Source: Streptococcus sp. (GTDB taxonomy: Bacteria > Bacillota > Bacilli > Lactobacillales > Streptococcaceae). From it: a stretch of DNA of 64,000 bases. Each line of letters starts with the position of its first letter. Position 1 is the first letter of the stretch. Shown here piece after piece: positions 1 through 9,106 of this stretch. The notes beneath the pieces are model-generated. The model searched no databases, had not been told where the DNA came from, and saw only the letters and a program-made list of their open reading frames with translations. Both the position numbers and the translations under genes were made by a program. Location of the stretch: assembly GCA_003521145.1 (NCBI GenBank), contig DOTL01000011.1, positions 1-64,000 on the forward strand, in the 5' to 3' direction.

Positions 1-27
1 TTAGATACGGTAGTCGCTTAGCGTTTA

Positions 28-101
28 TCCGCCATAGCTCAGTTGGTAGTAGCGCATGACTGTTAATCATGATGTCGTAGGTTCGAGTCCTACTGGCGGA
101 G
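28..101 (+). tRNA. tRNA-Asn (GTT)
   Basis: A 74-base cloverleaf. The acceptor arm TCCGCCA pairs with TGGCGGA, the discriminator is G, the anticodon stem CATGA/TCATG frames the loop CTGTTAA with anticodon GTT, and the T arm contains GTTCGAGTC. CCA is not encoded. In streptococci a tRNA-Asn commonly closes an rRNA operon; the 27 bases before it are probably the spacer after a 5S gene lying outside the window. Confidence 0.95.
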
Positions 102-156
102 TATAGATTTCATTGTTGGGATTAGGTCTAGCTTTTTTTGTTTTATCACTTTTATA

Positions 157-201
157 GTGACATATATGTCGCTATTTTATTTCTTATCTATCTCTTATAA
201 T
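157..201 (+). promoter_or_regulatory. comX promoter with ComR-type palindrome
   Basis: The perfect palindrome GACATATATGTC lies at 159-170 and is followed 25 bases later by TATAAT at 196-201. In salivarius-group streptococci ComR bound to the XIP peptide activates comX through a GACA-N4-TGTC box upstream of the -10, and this has that form and spacing. The palindrome is directly visible; its assignment to ComR rests on the family and on the downstream gene. Confidence 0.8.
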
Positions 202-254
202 AGGTTTCGTAATTATTTTAATTACGAAAATTATATCTATTAATAGGAGGTTTA

Positions 255-752
255 ATGGAAGAAGAAGTTTTTGTTCATGCATATGAAGTTGTAAGGCCGA
301 TTGTACTTAAGGCTAGTAGACAATATTTCATCCAACTTTGGGATCAAGCTGATATGGAGCAAGAGGCTATGATGACGCTTTATCAACTTTTAAAAAAGTT
401 TCCTGAGTTAGCGTCTGATGATGATAAGCTTCGACGTTATTTCAAAACTAAATTTAGGAATAGGTTGAATGATGAGGTTAGAAGACAGGAGTCTGTAAAA
501 AGACAAGCTAATAGACAATGTTATATCGAAATTTCAGATATTGCTTTTTGTCTTCCGAATAAAGAGTTAGATGCGGTAGATAGGCTTGTTTATGATGGAC
601 AGCTTGATGCTTTCCGTAATCAGTTGTCTTCGGAAGATGCTACTAAGTTAGACCGTCTGCTAGCTGGAGAATGTTTTAGAGGTCGAAAAAAGATGATCAG
701 GGAGTTAAAATTTTGGATGGTAGATTTTGATCCTTATAATGAAGATGATTAA
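255..752 (+). CDS. comX: Competence-specific sigma factor ComX (SigX)
   Basis: A 165-residue alternative sigma factor that directs RNA polymerase to late competence (cin-box) promoters for DNA uptake and recombination genes. The sequence, including RQYFIQLWDQADMEQEAMMT near residue 22 and ECFRGRKKMIREL near residue 137, matches my memory of salivarius-group ComX, and the length is right for the family. The start is fixed by AGGAGG at 245-250, four bases before the ATG. It sits just after a tRNA-Asn, consistent with comX next to rRNA operons in this group. The palindrome in its promoter implies ComRS control. No damage is seen. Confidence 0.95.
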   Translation: MEEEVFVHAYEVVRPIVLKASRQYFIQLWDQADMEQEAMMTLYQLLKKFPELASDDDKLRRYFKTKFRNRLNDEVRRQESVKRQANRQCYIEISDIAFCLPNKELDAVDRLVYDGQLDAFRNQLSSEDATKLDRLLAGECFRGRKKMIRELKFWMVDFDPYNEDD

Positions 753-796
753 TTTTGAATATAGATTCTAGTCTAGTATTATTGAGTAAAAGTCAT

Positions 797-850
797 AAAA
801 AAACACTTCGTAAGTAGATTTCTGTTATCTATCTTTTGAAGTGTTTTTTT
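797..850. terminator. Bidirectional terminator between comX and mscS
   Basis: AAAAAAACACTTC (797-809) pairs with GAAGTGTTTTTTT (838-850). The A-run on one side and T-run on the other let the hairpin stop both convergent genes. Confidence 0.85.
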
Positions 851-867
851 AATGTTGTGTAAAGAAT

Positions 868-1710
868 TTATTTTACTGCTATTGGGTTTCCAATGAATCT
901 TGGAAGTTCAATGTTTTCTTTGATTAGAGCCTCTTGGTAAAGTTTTAAGAAGTCAGCATAGATATGAGTTTGTTGTCCATTTTGTGTAAAAATATCAATA
1001 CGAAATACTAGTTGTCCAGAAGGATTTGTGCTTAATCCAATGATATTTGGAGCTCCACAGATTTGAGGATAGTTTTCAATGTTTTCTTGATTTACTTCTT
1101 GTATGATGCTTGTCACTTTATTGATATCGGTTGACGGATAGACTGGGATATCAATTTGAGCTCTCATGTCCCCTCGAGATTTGTTGGATACAATTGTGAT
1201 AATTCTGTTAGGTATAAAATGGAGGGTTCCATCAAATCCTCGAATTTGAGTAGTTCGAATACCGACGGTTGAAACAAGGCCTGTAACGGCTCCTACTTCA
1301 ACTGAATCACCGACTTCAAATTGGTTTTCTAACAATATGAAAAAACCATTAACGACATCAGATAGGAAGCCTTGAGCTCCTAGACCAAGAGCAACCCCAG
1401 CAAGTCCTGCCCCAGCAAGGAGGCTAGATACTGGGACCCCAAGAATACTAAGAAGCCAGTAAACAAGGAAGAAGTATAGCACGTAGTTCATGCAATTGTG
1501 TAGTAATCGTTCAATGGTTTTTTGTCGAGCAGGTGTTTGAATTGTCCAAGCTAGAGAGCGTCCCACTGTATGTTTGAAAAGGAAGTTGATAATCTTCTTA
1601 CTAAGAAGAAAGATGGTGAGGAGAATGAGAAGCTTAATCCCTTTTATAATGAGTACCATTAGGGTCTCTTCAAAATTAAATTGTTGGATGTATCTTTGTA
1701 AAATATTCAT
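868..1710 (-). CDS. MscS-family mechanosensitive channel
   Basis: A 280-residue membrane channel of the small-conductance mechanosensitive family, expected to open under turgor and release solutes during hypo-osmotic shock. Hydrophobic segments lie at about 17-45, 70-90 and 95-125. The third is the glycine/alanine-rich pore helix (LLAGAGLAGVALGLGAQGFL), followed by the soluble beta domain motif around FEVGDSVEVGAVTG and the conserved FIPNRII. The length matches short MscS homologues. It is convergent with comX and divergent from tig. The exact paralogue name is not certain. Confidence 0.9.
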   Translation of the reverse strand: MNILQRYIQQFNFEETLMVLIIKGIKLLILLTIFLLSKKIINFLFKHTVGRSLAWTIQTPARQKTIERLLHNCMNYVLYFFLVYWLLSILGVPVSSLLAGAGLAGVALGLGAQGFLSDVVNGFFILLENQFEVGDSVEVGAVTGLVSTVGIRTTQIRGFDGTLHFIPNRIITIVSNKSRGDMRAQIDIPVYPSTDINKVTSIIQEVNQENIENYPQICGAPNIIGLSTNPSGQLVFRIDIFTQNGQQTHIYADFLKLYQEALIKENIELPRFIGNPIAVK

Positions 1711-1852
1711 AGCTTTAGTTTATCAAAAATTTGAAAAAGTAGCAGTTCCTAACGATTTTCTTGTGATTAAATTGGAGAAAAAAACTTTTAAAAGACTTTG
1801 AAATATGGTAAACTAAACTGTATCTATAAAAAATTTTAAGGAGAATGACTAC

Positions 1853-3136
1853 ATGTCTGTATCATTTGAAAACACAGCCACTAACCGTGGTGTGGTGACA
1901 TTCACTATCGGTCAAGATAAAATTCAACCAGCTTTGGATCAAGCATTTAACAAGGTTAAAAAGAATTTGAACGCTCCAGGCTTTCGTAAAGGACACATGC
2001 CTCGTGCCGTATTTAACCAAAAATTTGGTGAAGAAGCTCTTTACGACGATGCATTGAATGCAATTCTTCCAGCAGCTTATGAAGTAGCGATTGCTGAACT
2101 TGGTCTTGATGTTGTTGCACAACCAAAAATTGATGTAAAATCAATTGAAAAAGGCCAAGATTGGACACTTACTGCAGAAGTTGTTACAAAACCTGAAGTA
2201 AAACTTGGTGCATATAAAGATCTTGAAGTTTCAGTTGAGGCTTCTAAAGAAGTTACTGATGAAGAAGTTGATGCTAAGCTTGAAAACGAACGCAAAAACT
2301 TGGCTGAATTGGTCGTTAAAGAAGGTGAAGCTGAAAATGGCGATACTGTTGTTATCGACTTTGTTGGTTCAGTAGATGGTGTTGAATTTGACGGTGGTAA
2401 GGGTGAAAACCACTCTCTTGAACTTGGTTCAGGTCAATTTATCCCAGGTTTCGAAGACCAATTGGTTGGAGCAAAAGCAGGTGATGAAGTAGAAGTTAAA
2501 GTTACTTTCCCAGAAGACTATCAAGCTGCTGACCTTGCAGGTAAAGCTGCTGTATTTGTTACTAAAGTTAACGAAGTTAAAGCTAAAGAAGTTCCTGCTC
2601 TTGATGATGAGTTGGCTAAAGATCTTGACGATGAAGTTGAAAATCTTGCTGAGTTGAAAGCTAAATACCGTAAAGAACTTGAAGCAGCTAAAGAAATCGC
2701 ATATGATGACGCTGTTGAAGGTGCTGCACTTGATTTGGCTGTTGAAAACGCTGAAATCGTTGAGTTGCCAGCAGAAATGGTTGAAGACGAAGTTCACCGT
2801 GCTATGAACGAATTCATGGGTAACATGCAACGTCAAGGTATCTCTCCTGAAATGTACTTCCAAATCACTGGTACAACTCAAGAAGATCTTCACAAACAAT
2901 ATGAAGCTGACGCTGACAAACGTGTGAAAACTAACCTTGTTATCGAAGCTGTTGCTGCTGCTGAAGGATTCGATGCTACAAAAGAAGAAATCCAAAAAGA
3001 GATAAATGACCTTGCAGCTGAGTACAACATGGAAGTATCACAAGTTTCTGCACTTCTTTCACCTGAAATGCTTAAACACGATATCACTATGAAGAAAGCT
3101 GTTGAAGTTATCACAAGCACAGCAAAAGTTAAATAA
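1853..3136 (+). CDS. tig: Trigger factor, ribosome-associated chaperone and prolyl isomerase
   Basis: A 427-residue trigger factor that binds nascent chains at the ribosome exit tunnel. The N-terminal ribosome-binding motif GFRKGHMPR is near residue 43, the FKBP-like isomerase domain begins near [14 protein letters not shown] at about 163, and the C-terminal chaperone arms follow. The length is normal for Firmicutes. AAGGAG lies about nine bases before the ATG. The gene is single, followed by its own terminator and then rpoE, a usual streptococcal order. Its codon use is typical of a highly expressed gene. Confidence 0.97.
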   Translation: MSVSFENTATNRGVVTFTIGQDKIQPALDQAFNKVKKNLNAPGFRKGHMPRAVFNQKFGEEALYDDALNAILPAAYEVAIAELGLDVVAQPKIDVKSIEKGQDWTLTAEVVTKPEVKLGAYKDLEVSVEASKEVTDEEVDAKLENERKNLAELVVKEGEAENGDTVVIDFVGSVDGVEFDGGKGENHSLELGSGQFIPGFEDQLVGAKAGDEVEVKVTFPEDYQAADLAGKAAVFVTKVNEVKAKEVPALDDELAKDLDDEVENLAELKAKYRKELEAAKEIAYDDAVEGAALDLAVENAEIVELPAEMVEDEVHRAMNEFMGNMQRQGISPEMYFQITGTTQEDLHKQYEADADKRVKTNLVIEAVAAAEGFDATKEEIQKEINDLAAEYNMEVSQVSALLSPEMLKHDITMKKAVEVITSTAKVK

Positions 3137-3144
3137 AATGACTA

Positions 3145-3176
3145 AAATCAAGTTTCTGTTGAGACTTGATTTTTTC
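3145..3176 (+). terminator. tig terminator
   Basis: AAATCAAGT and ACTTGATTT form a 9-bp stem around a 10-base loop, followed by a T-run. Confidence 0.85.
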
Positions 3177-3293
3177 TTCTATAAATGCTTTGACTATTGA
3201 CTCTTTTTAGCGTAAAATAAAAGGTAGCGAAAAATTGATTGCTGAGCTATCTCTGATAGAAACTAGCTTGAGTAAGAATGAAGGAGAACCACT

Positions 3294-3869
3294 TTGGAAC
3301 TAGACGTATTTGCTGGACAAGAAAAAAGTGAATTATCAATGATTGAAGTGGCCCGTGCTATCTTAGAAACACGTGGCCGTGATAATGAAATGTATTTCAA
3401 TGATTTGGTCAATGAAATTCAAAATTACTTAGAAAAATCGGATGCTGATATCCGCAATGCTTTGCCACTCTTTTATTCAGATTTGAATACGGATGGAAGT
3501 TTCATTCCACTAGGTGATAACAAATGGGGCTTGCGTTCATGGTATACAATTGATGAAATCGATGAAGAGGTCATCACATTGGAAGATACTGATGAAAATG
3601 CACCAAAACGTAAGAACAAGAAAGTTAATGCCTTTATGGATGGTGATGAAGATGCCATCGATTATAATGACGATGATTCAGAAGATGAGAACTTCACACC
3701 TGATTCTGATAGTCTTGAATATGACGATGATAGCGAAGATGATGAGAAAGCTGAAGTGGAATCTTATGACTCTGAGTTGAATGAAATTATTCCAGATGAT
3801 GATTTGGATGATGTTGAGTTGTCAGAAGAAGATGATGACGATGACTATGAGGATGAGTCAAACGACTAA
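3294..3869 (+). CDS. rpoE: DNA-directed RNA polymerase delta subunit
   Basis: A 191-residue delta subunit, a Gram-positive-specific RNA polymerase component that speeds polymerase recycling and displaces nucleic acid. Residues 1 to about 90 form the HARE-HTH domain; the rest is an almost wholly Asp/Glu tail (for example [20 protein letters not shown]), diagnostic of the family. The start is TTG at 3294: AAGGAGAA at 3281-3288 is placed five bases before it and no ATG fits better. It lies between tig and pyrG, as in other streptococci. Confidence 0.95.
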   Translation: MELDVFAGQEKSELSMIEVARAILETRGRDNEMYFNDLVNEIQNYLEKSDADIRNALPLFYSDLNTDGSFIPLGDNKWGLRSWYTIDEIDEEVITLEDTDENAPKRKNKKVNAFMDGDEDAIDYNDDDSEDENFTPDSDSLEYDDDSEDDEKAEVESYDSELNEIIPDDDLDDVELSEEDDDDDYEDESND

Positions 3870-3876
3870 GTTTTCA

Positions 3877-3980
3877 TTGACAAATGGTCTTGGATAGTTT
3901 AGACTATTTATCGGGCACCTCTTTTGAAGAGGTCATGATTAAGACTCCCAGAGTAAAACTCTTGGGGGTCATTTTGTTTT
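3877..3980 (+). promoter_or_regulatory. pyrG promoter and CTP-sensing attenuator leader
   Basis: TTGACA at 3877-3882 and TAGACT at 3900-3905 are spaced 17 bases, and seven bases later the transcript would begin GGGC at 3913. A terminator hairpin follows: GACTCCCAGAG (3943-3953) pairs with CTCTTGGGGGTC, then a T-rich run. In B. subtilis and Lactococcus pyrG, low CTP causes repeated G addition at a GGGC start, and the poly-G end pairs with the pyrimidine-rich 5' strand of the terminator, here ACTCCC. All the parts are visible; the mechanism is inferred. Bases 3981-4120 complete the untranslated leader, with no other signal recognised. Confidence 0.75.
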
Positions 3981-4120
3981 TAGTCATTTACTGGACTTGT
4001 CTAAGGTGAGGTACTATGTACTGCTCCGATCAGGTACTAGGAAAGGACTGTCGTGATTATCTGAGTGGGTAATCAATCTACTATCTGTAGTTGTTTTGAA
4101 TTATATTATAAGGAGTTAAC

Positions 4121-5725
4121 ATGACAAAATATATTTTCGTCACTGGTGGTGTGGTATCTTCAATTGGTAAAGGGATTGTAGCTGCAAGTCTTGGACGTTT
4201 GCTTAAGAACCGTGGTCTTAAGGTTACGATTCAAAAATTCGATCCTTACATCAATATTGACCCAGGGACAATGAGTCCTTACCAACACGGTGAAGTTTAT
4301 GTCACTGATGATGGTGCTGAAACTGACCTTGACCTTGGTCACTACGAACGTTTTATCGATATTAATCTTAATAAATACTCTAACGTGACTACTGGTAAGA
4401 TTTATAGCGAAGTTTTGCGCAAGGAACGTAAAGGGGAGTATCTTGGTGCGACTGTTCAGGTGATTCCGCATATCACAGATGCTTTGAAAGATAAGATTAA
4501 GCGTGCAGCGACAACGACTGATTCAGATGTCATTATCACTGAAGTTGGTGGTACGGTTGGGGATATTGAAAGTCTTCCATTCCTTGAAGCGCTTCGTCAA
4601 ATGAAGGCTGATGTGGGTTCTGACAACGTTATGTATATCCACACAACGCTTCTTCCTTATTTGAAGGCTGCTGGTGAAATGAAGACAAAACCAACACAAC
4701 ACTCTGTTAAGGAATTGCGTGGTTTGGGCATCCAACCAAATATGTTGGTTATTCGTACAGAACAACCTGCTGGTCAAGGAATCAAGAATAAATTGGCTCA
4801 GTTCTGTGATGTTGCACCTGAGGCTGTTATCGAATCACTTGACGTGGAACATATCTATCAAGTGCCACTTAATATGCAGGCTCAAGGTATGGATCAAATC
4901 GTTTGTGATCATTTGAAACTGGATGCTCCAGCTGCAGATATGACAGAATGGTCTGCTATGGTTGATAGGGTGCTTAATCTTAAGAAAACAACTAAGATTG
5001 CCCTTGTCGGTAAGTATGTGGAGCTTCATGATGCTTACTTGTCAGTGGTTGAGGCACTTAAACACTCTGGTTTGGAAAATGATACTGCCATTGATATTGA
5101 CTGGGTAAATGCTAATGATTTGACTGCTGAAAATGTTGCTTCTCGTTTGGCTGACGCTGATGGTATCATCGTTCCTGGTGGTTTTGGTCAACGTGGTACT
5201 GAAGGTAAGATTCAAGCTATTCGTTATGCACGTGAAAATGATGTGCCAATGTTGGGTGTCTGTCTCGGTATGCAATTGACATGTATTGAGTTTGCTCGTC
5301 ATGTCCTTCACTTGGATGGTGCTAATTCAGCTGAGCTTGATCCAAACACTAAATACCCAATTATCGATATTATGCGTGATCAAATTGACATTGAAGACAT
5401 GGGTGGTACTCTTCGTCTCGGTCTTTACCCATGTAGGTTGAAACCAGGTTCTAAGGCTGCTGCCGCTTATGGCAACCAAGAAGTTGTTCAACGTCGTCAC
5501 CGTCACCGTTATGAATTTAATACTAAGTTCCGTAAACAGTTTGAGGCTGAGGGCTTTGTGTTCTCAGGTGTGTCACCAGATAATCGTTTGATGGAAGTTG
5601 TAGAACTCCCAGACAAGAAATTCTTTGTGGCAGCTCAATACCACCCAGAATACCATAGCCGTCCAAACCATGCTGAGGAACTTTACACTGCCTTTGTGAC
5701 AGCAGCGGTTGAAAATGCTAAATAA
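4121..5725 (+). CDS. pyrG: CTP synthase
   Basis: A 534-residue glutamine-hydrolysing CTP synthase converting UTP to CTP, the last step of pyrimidine nucleotide synthesis. The N-terminal synthase domain starts with [11 protein letters not shown]. The C-terminal class I glutaminase has the nucleophile in GVCLGMQL near residue 380 and the His/Glu pair in YHPEYHSRP near 510. The length is standard. AAGGAG lies six bases before the ATG, and the gene has its own attenuator leader and terminator. Confidence 0.97.
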   Translation: MTKYIFVTGGVVSSIGKGIVAASLGRLLKNRGLKVTIQKFDPYINIDPGTMSPYQHGEVYVTDDGAETDLDLGHYERFIDINLNKYSNVTTGKIYSEVLRKERKGEYLGATVQVIPHITDALKDKIKRAATTTDSDVIITEVGGTVGDIESLPFLEALRQMKADVGSDNVMYIHTTLLPYLKAAGEMKTKPTQHSVKELRGLGIQPNMLVIRTEQPAGQGIKNKLAQFCDVAPEAVIESLDVEHIYQVPLNMQAQGMDQIVCDHLKLDAPAADMTEWSAMVDRVLNLKKTTKIALVGKYVELHDAYLSVVEALKHSGLENDTAIDIDWVNANDLTAENVASRLADADGIIVPGGFGQRGTEGKIQAIRYARENDVPMLGVCLGMQLTCIEFARHVLHLDGANSAELDPNTKYPIIDIMRDQIDIEDMGGTLRLGLYPCRLKPGSKAAAAYGNQEVVQRRHRHRYEFNTKFRKQFEAEGFVFSGVSPDNRLMEVVELPDKKFFVAAQYHPEYHSRPNHAEELYTAFVTAAVENAK

Positions 5726-5734
5726 TTATCTAAG

Positions 5735-5763
5735 ACAGAGTGGGATAGCCCACTCTGTTTTTT
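5735..5763 (+). terminator. pyrG terminator
   Basis: ACAGAGTGGG and CCCACTCTGT form a 10-bp stem with a 4-base loop, followed by T7. Confidence 0.92.
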
Positions 5764-5819
5764 ATTGGCTCCTTTTATGCTAAAATAAAGGGAATAATAA
5801 GAAAGAACGAGGAAAACAA

Positions 5820-6290
5820 ATGGCTAAATTTGGCTTTTTGTCAGTATTAGAAGAAGAACTAGATAAGCACCTGGACTATGATTTCGCTATGGACTGGGAT
5901 AAAAAGAATCATGCTGTAGAAGTAACGTTTATCCTAGAAGCGCAAAACAGTAGCAATGTGGAGACTATTGATGATAAGGGTGAGGTGTCTGATGAAGATG
6001 TTATTTTTGAAGACTACGTGCTCTTTTACAATCCAGCAAAATCACGTTTTGATGAGGAGGACTACCTAGTGACAATCCCATACGAACCTAAGAAAGGTCT
6101 ATCTCGTGAGTTTTTGGCCTATTTTGCGGAGACCTTGAATGAGGTAGCAACAGAAGGATTGAGTGACTTGATGGATTTTCTATCTGATGATGGACCTGAG
6201 GAATTCGGTTTGGTTTGGGGCAAAGAAGCTTTCGAAAAAGGGAAGGCTCAACTTGAAGAGAAGGTGTTTTTTGCTTATCCAAGGTATTAA
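5820..6290 (+). CDS. DUF3013 family protein
   Basis: A 156-residue acidic cytosolic protein of a conserved lactic acid bacterial family (DUF3013) with no established function. It starts MAKFGFLSVLEEEL and contains FEDYVLFYNPAKSRFDEEDY in the middle. It has no membrane segment and no catalytic motif that I can name. The broken NUDIX gene starts 16 bases after its stop, so the two were probably co-transcribed before the ICE inserted. Confidence 0.8.
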   Translation: MAKFGFLSVLEEELDKHLDYDFAMDWDKKNHAVEVTFILEAQNSSNVETIDDKGEVSDEDVIFEDYVLFYNPAKSRFDEEDYLVTIPYEPKKGLSREFLAYFAETLNEVATEGLSDLMDFLSDDGPEEFGLVWGKEAFEKGKAQLEEKVFFAYPRY

Positions 6291-6305
6291 AGGGAGTGAA
6301 AAGGG

Positions 6306-6473
6306 ATGGATGCTTATCTAAAGGATCAGTTAGATTTTACAGGTGTTAAGGTTGCCTTACTCGTAGGGAAAAATATTTTGGTCATTCTCAGAGATAATAA
6401 ACCAGGTATTCCTTGGCCAAATATGTGGGAATTACCAGGTGGGGATTGTGTCATAATAATGACAGGTGCTTAA
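6306..6473 (+). pseudogene. 5' remnant of a NUDIX hydrolase gene cut at the ICE junction
   Basis: The reading frame starts at ATG 6306 behind GGAG and gives 55 codons. It reads as a NUDIX hydrolase up to the start of the NUDIX box (IPWPNMWELPGG near residues 35-46), then runs into unrelated residues DCVIIMTGA and a stop. The catalytic REXXEE part is missing. From here on all genes are ICE genes, so this is best read as the chromosomal target split by the element. Insertion of Tn5252-family elements into mutT/NUDIX genes is known in other streptococci. The 3' part is not in the window. Confidence 0.85.
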
Positions 6474-6564
6474 AACGCTGTCAAATCAAGGATTTGAGTG
6501 TTCTACAATCTGTCATTAAGGAGGAAAAATTTATTTTTTATTTATAATATCATATCGCACAAGC
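6446..6564. other. Candidate left ICE end (attL) and repA upstream region
   Basis: NUDIX coding similarity stops at about 6446-6450, so the junction lies there. The following 110 bases hold no gene. TATAAT at 6543-6548 could be a promoter for the RepA operon, and a GGAGGAAAAA stretch lies at about 6520. The att core cannot be defined because the right end is not visible in the window. Confidence 0.45.
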
Positions 6565-6596
6565 GAGGACATTTTAATAAGTGTTCTCATTTTTTT
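6565..6596 (+). terminator. Hairpin with T-run upstream of repA operon
   Basis: GAGGACA (6565-6571) pairs with TGTTCTC (6582-6588), followed by T7. It lies between the possible promoter at 6543 and the first gene, so it may be a terminator of read-through from outside or an attenuator of the RepA operon. Confidence 0.6.
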
Positions 6597-6613
6597 ATTT
6601 TCAGGAGGAATTC

Positions 6614-6787
6614 ATGCAAAAGAAGGAACAATCATCACGCCAAATCGTGATGTGTCATCTCGTGGCTATTTTAGGAGTTGATATTGTGAAAGCAACTCAG
6701 CTAATTGATGAAATGGAACAAACAGGTTTAATCCGATTTGATGAATTTGGAAATATTGGACTTTTAGTCTTGGAGGGACAATCATGA
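6614..6787 (+). CDS. Small ICE protein upstream of RepA
   Basis: Start ATG 6614 is chosen because AGGAGG at 6603-6608 precedes it by five bases. The 57-residue product (MQKKEQSSRQIVMCHLVAIL at the start) has a predicted helical N-terminal half with a winged-helix feel, but I do not recognise a family. It overlaps the next start by four bases (ATGA), so it is translationally coupled to repA and may be a replication accessory or regulator. Confidence 0.65.
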   Translation: MQKKEQSSRQIVMCHLVAILGVDIVKATQLIDEMEQTGLIRFDEFGNIGLLVLEGQS

Positions 6788-7602
6788 AACGAATTACCGC
6801 TAATCAGTATCAGACATCAGAGCGTTATTATAAACTCCCTAAAATTTTGTTTGAGAGTGAACGTTATAAGGATATGAAGCTGGAGGTTAAGGTAGCCTAC
6901 GCGGTTTTAAAAGATAGGTTGGAGCTGTCTTTGGGTAAGGGTTGGATTGATGAGGATGGGGCTATTTACTTGATTTATTCCAATTCAAATCTGATGGAAC
7001 TATTAGGCTGTTCAAAGTCAAAACTACTCTCTATCAAGAAAACCTTACGCGAATATGGCTTAATTGATGAAGTCCAACAGTCCTCTAGTGAAAGAGGTCG
7101 AATGGCAAATAAAATTTACTTGGGGGAATTAGAACATGAAACTACCCCAGTCTTACATACAGACGGGGCTAGTGTTAAAAAAACACTAGGGGGGTCTCAA
7201 AGAAAGACGGGGCCGGTCTTAAATTCAGCCCCTAGTGAGACTGAAGGAAGTGAGACTAAATATAGTGAAACTAAAAGGAGTGATTTCCTTATTGAGGACG
7301 AGGAGGAGAGGCAGCTAGTAGATGAGAAACAAGAAGAGAACTTTACTTCAAAAGTCGATGGCGTGACCAAGTACGATCGAGACTATATTTGGGGTTTGGT
7401 TCATGACCAGTTAAGACAGACAGGTCTATCTCAGTCGGCTAGTGACTATGCCATGCTCTATTTTAGTGACCGTTATCAGTATGCTTTGGAACATATGCGA
7501 TTTGCTCGGTCAGCGGAAGTAATAGCTGAATACGTATTTAATGGTGTGCTGTCAGAGTGGACCAAGCAACTGAGACGACAAGAAGTAAAGGGAGGTGAAT
7601 AA
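6784..7602 (+). CDS. RepA N-terminal-domain replication initiator
   Basis: A 272-residue protein with the N-terminal domain of Gram-positive RepA initiators (YYKLPKILFESERYKDMKLE at residues 16-35, then a winged-helix stretch ending at KSKLLSIKKTLREYGLIDE). Such genes open the ICESa2603/Tn5252 family next to one end and may support rolling or theta replication of the excised circle. The C-terminal third (after residue 170) is variable. It starts by ATGA overlap with the preceding gene and is followed closely by a 31-codon gene. Confidence 0.8.
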   Translation: MKRITANQYQTSERYYKLPKILFESERYKDMKLEVKVAYAVLKDRLELSLGKGWIDEDGAIYLIYSNSNLMELLGCSKSKLLSIKKTLREYGLIDEVQQSSSERGRMANKIYLGELEHETTPVLHTDGASVKKTLGGSQRKTGPVLNSAPSETEGSETKYSETKRSDFLIEDEEERQLVDEKQEENFTSKVDGVTKYDRDYIWGLVHDQLRQTGLSQSASDYAMLYFSDRYQYALEHMRFARSAEVIAEYVFNGVLSEWTKQLRRQEVKGGE

Positions 7603-7603
7603 G

Positions 7604-7699
7604 GTGATTTGGTGGATACTAGGTGGAATCTATCTGATTTCTATCATCATTTTGATTGTTGAAATCATCCATGCACCAGAAATGGATGAACATATATAA
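7604..7699 (+). CDS. 31-residue membrane peptide
   Basis: GTG start at 7604 after GGAGGTG (7591-7597). The product is one hydrophobic segment (IWWILGGIYLISIIILIVEI) with an acidic tail ending EMDEHI. It begins one base after the repA stop and ends just before a terminator, so it is the last gene of the repA operon. The function is unknown. The good ribosome-binding site and single clean helix make it a likely real small protein. Confidence 0.6.
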   Translation: MIWWILGGIYLISIIILIVEIIHAPEMDEHI

Positions 7700-7702
7700 G
7701 CA

Positions 7703-7732
7703 AGAGTTTTACATGTGTAAGGCTCTTTTTTA
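7703..7732 (+). terminator. Terminator of the repA operon
   Basis: GAGTTTTACA and TGTAAGGCTC pair with two G-U pairs, followed by T6. Confidence 0.8.
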
Positions 7733-7750
7733 GTTGGAAAGAGAGGAAAA

Positions 7751-9106
7751 ATGAAATTTTTAGATTTATTTGCTGGGATAGGCGGTTTTAGGCTAGGGTT
7801 GGAATCACAGGGTCATAAATGCCTGGGCTTTTGTGAAATTGATAAATTCGCTAGAATATCTTATAAAGCTATGTTTAACACAGAAGGGGAAATAGAATAC
7901 CATGACATTAAAGAGGTCACAGACCGAGATTTTAGACAATTTAGAGGGCAAGTGGACATCATCTGCGGGGGATTTCCTTGCCAAGCATTTTCACTCGCAG
8001 GCAGACGATTGGGATTTGAAGATACTCGAGGGACTCTCTTTTTTGAGATTGCTCGAGCGGCCAAACAAATCCAACCACGTTTTCTATTTTTGGAAAACGT
8101 CAAAGGCCTACTCAATCACGACAAGGGACGGACGTTCTCCACAATCCTCACCACGCTGGATGAATTGGGGTATGATGTCGAATGGCAAGTGCTTAACAGT
8201 AAAGACTTTCAAGTGCCCCAAAACAGAGAACGGGTCTTTATTATCGGACATTCTAGAAGATACCGTTCCAGATTCATATTTCCTCTCAGAGGAGAAAACA
8301 GCCCAGCTCATCTTGAAAGGCTAGGCAATATCAATCCATCTAACCGTGGTTTGAATGGTGAAGTTTATCTGACGAGTGGACTCGCCCCTACACTAACAAG
8401 AGGTAAAGGAGAGGGGGCTAAAATCGCCATTCCAGTCTTAACACCAGATAGACAAGAAAAACGGCAACATGGACGTCGCTTTAAGGACAATCAAGACACT
8501 ATGTTTACTTTGACCAGTCAAGACAAACACGGGGTTGTTGGCGCAGGAAATCTGCCGACTAGCTTTGACCAGACTGGAAGAGTATTTGACATATCTGGCT
8601 TGTCACCGACCTTGACCACCATGCAAGGTGGAGACAAGGTTCCAAAGATACTGCTGAGGGAGGAGCTGCCATTTCTGAAAATCAAGGAAGCTACAAAAAG
8701 AGGGTACGCAAAGGCAACTCTTGGAGACTCTGTCAATCTGGCTTATCCAGATTCAACCAAACGTAGGGGACGAGTGGGAAAGGGAATATCCAATACCTTG
8801 ACGACTTCAGACAATATGGGAGTGGTGGTCGCTGCTCTGGAATATCGACAGGATAAGTGGTATGAAGTCACAGGCATTGTCTTAGACGGAAAACTCTATC
8901 GCCTGAGAATTAGACGACTGACACCAAGAGAGTGTTTCAGACTTCAAGGCTTTCCTGATTGGGCTTATGAAAGAGCAGAAAGTGTTTCCAGTAAGAGCCA
9001 ACTATACAAACAGGTAGGCAATAGCGTGACTGTCACAGTTATTGAAGCCATTGCGAGAGAATTTAGAAGAATAGAAGAGGAAGAAAAACATGAACCTACT
9101 ACATAA
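7751..9106 (+). CDS. DNA (cytosine-5) methyltransferase
   Basis: A 451-residue C5-methyltransferase that flips and methylates cytosine using SAM. The order is motif I FLDLFAGIGGFRLGLE (residues 3-18), catalytic GGFPCQAFSLAGRR (Cys near 77), motif VI FLENVKGLL near 116, motif VIII QNRERVFIIG, the target recognition region about 190-370, then RRLTPRECFRLQGFP and YKQVGNSV. All key residues are present. No restriction gene is adjacent, so it probably works as an orphan methylase protecting the ICE during entry into a host. It overlaps the next gene by 17 bases. Confidence 0.93.
   Translation: MKFLDLFAGIGGFRLGLESQGHKCLGFCEIDKFARISYKAMFNTEGEIEYHDIKEVTDRDFRQFRGQVDIICGGFPCQAFSLAGRRLGFEDTRGTLFFEIARAAKQIQPRFLFLENVKGLLNHDKGRTFSTILTTLDELGYDVEWQVLNSKDFQVPQNRERVFIIGHSRRYRSRFIFPLRGENSPAHLERLGNINPSNRGLNGEVYLTSGLAPTLTRGKGEGAKIAIPVLTPDRQEKRQHGRRFKDNQDTMFTLTSQDKHGVVGAGNLPTSFDQTGRVFDISGLSPTLTTMQGGDKVPKILLREELPFLKIKEATKRGYAKATLGDSVNLAYPDSTKRRGRVGKGISNTLTTSDNMGVVVAALEYRQDKWYEVTGIVLDGKLYRLRIRRLTPRECFRLQGFPDWAYERAESVSSKSQLYKQVGNSVTVTVIEAIAREFRRIEEEEKHEPTT

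Noticed and set aside
2429..2995. Long minus-strand frame inside tig
   Set aside because: Shadow of strongly biased codons in trigger factor; Phe/Ser-rich translation with no homology.
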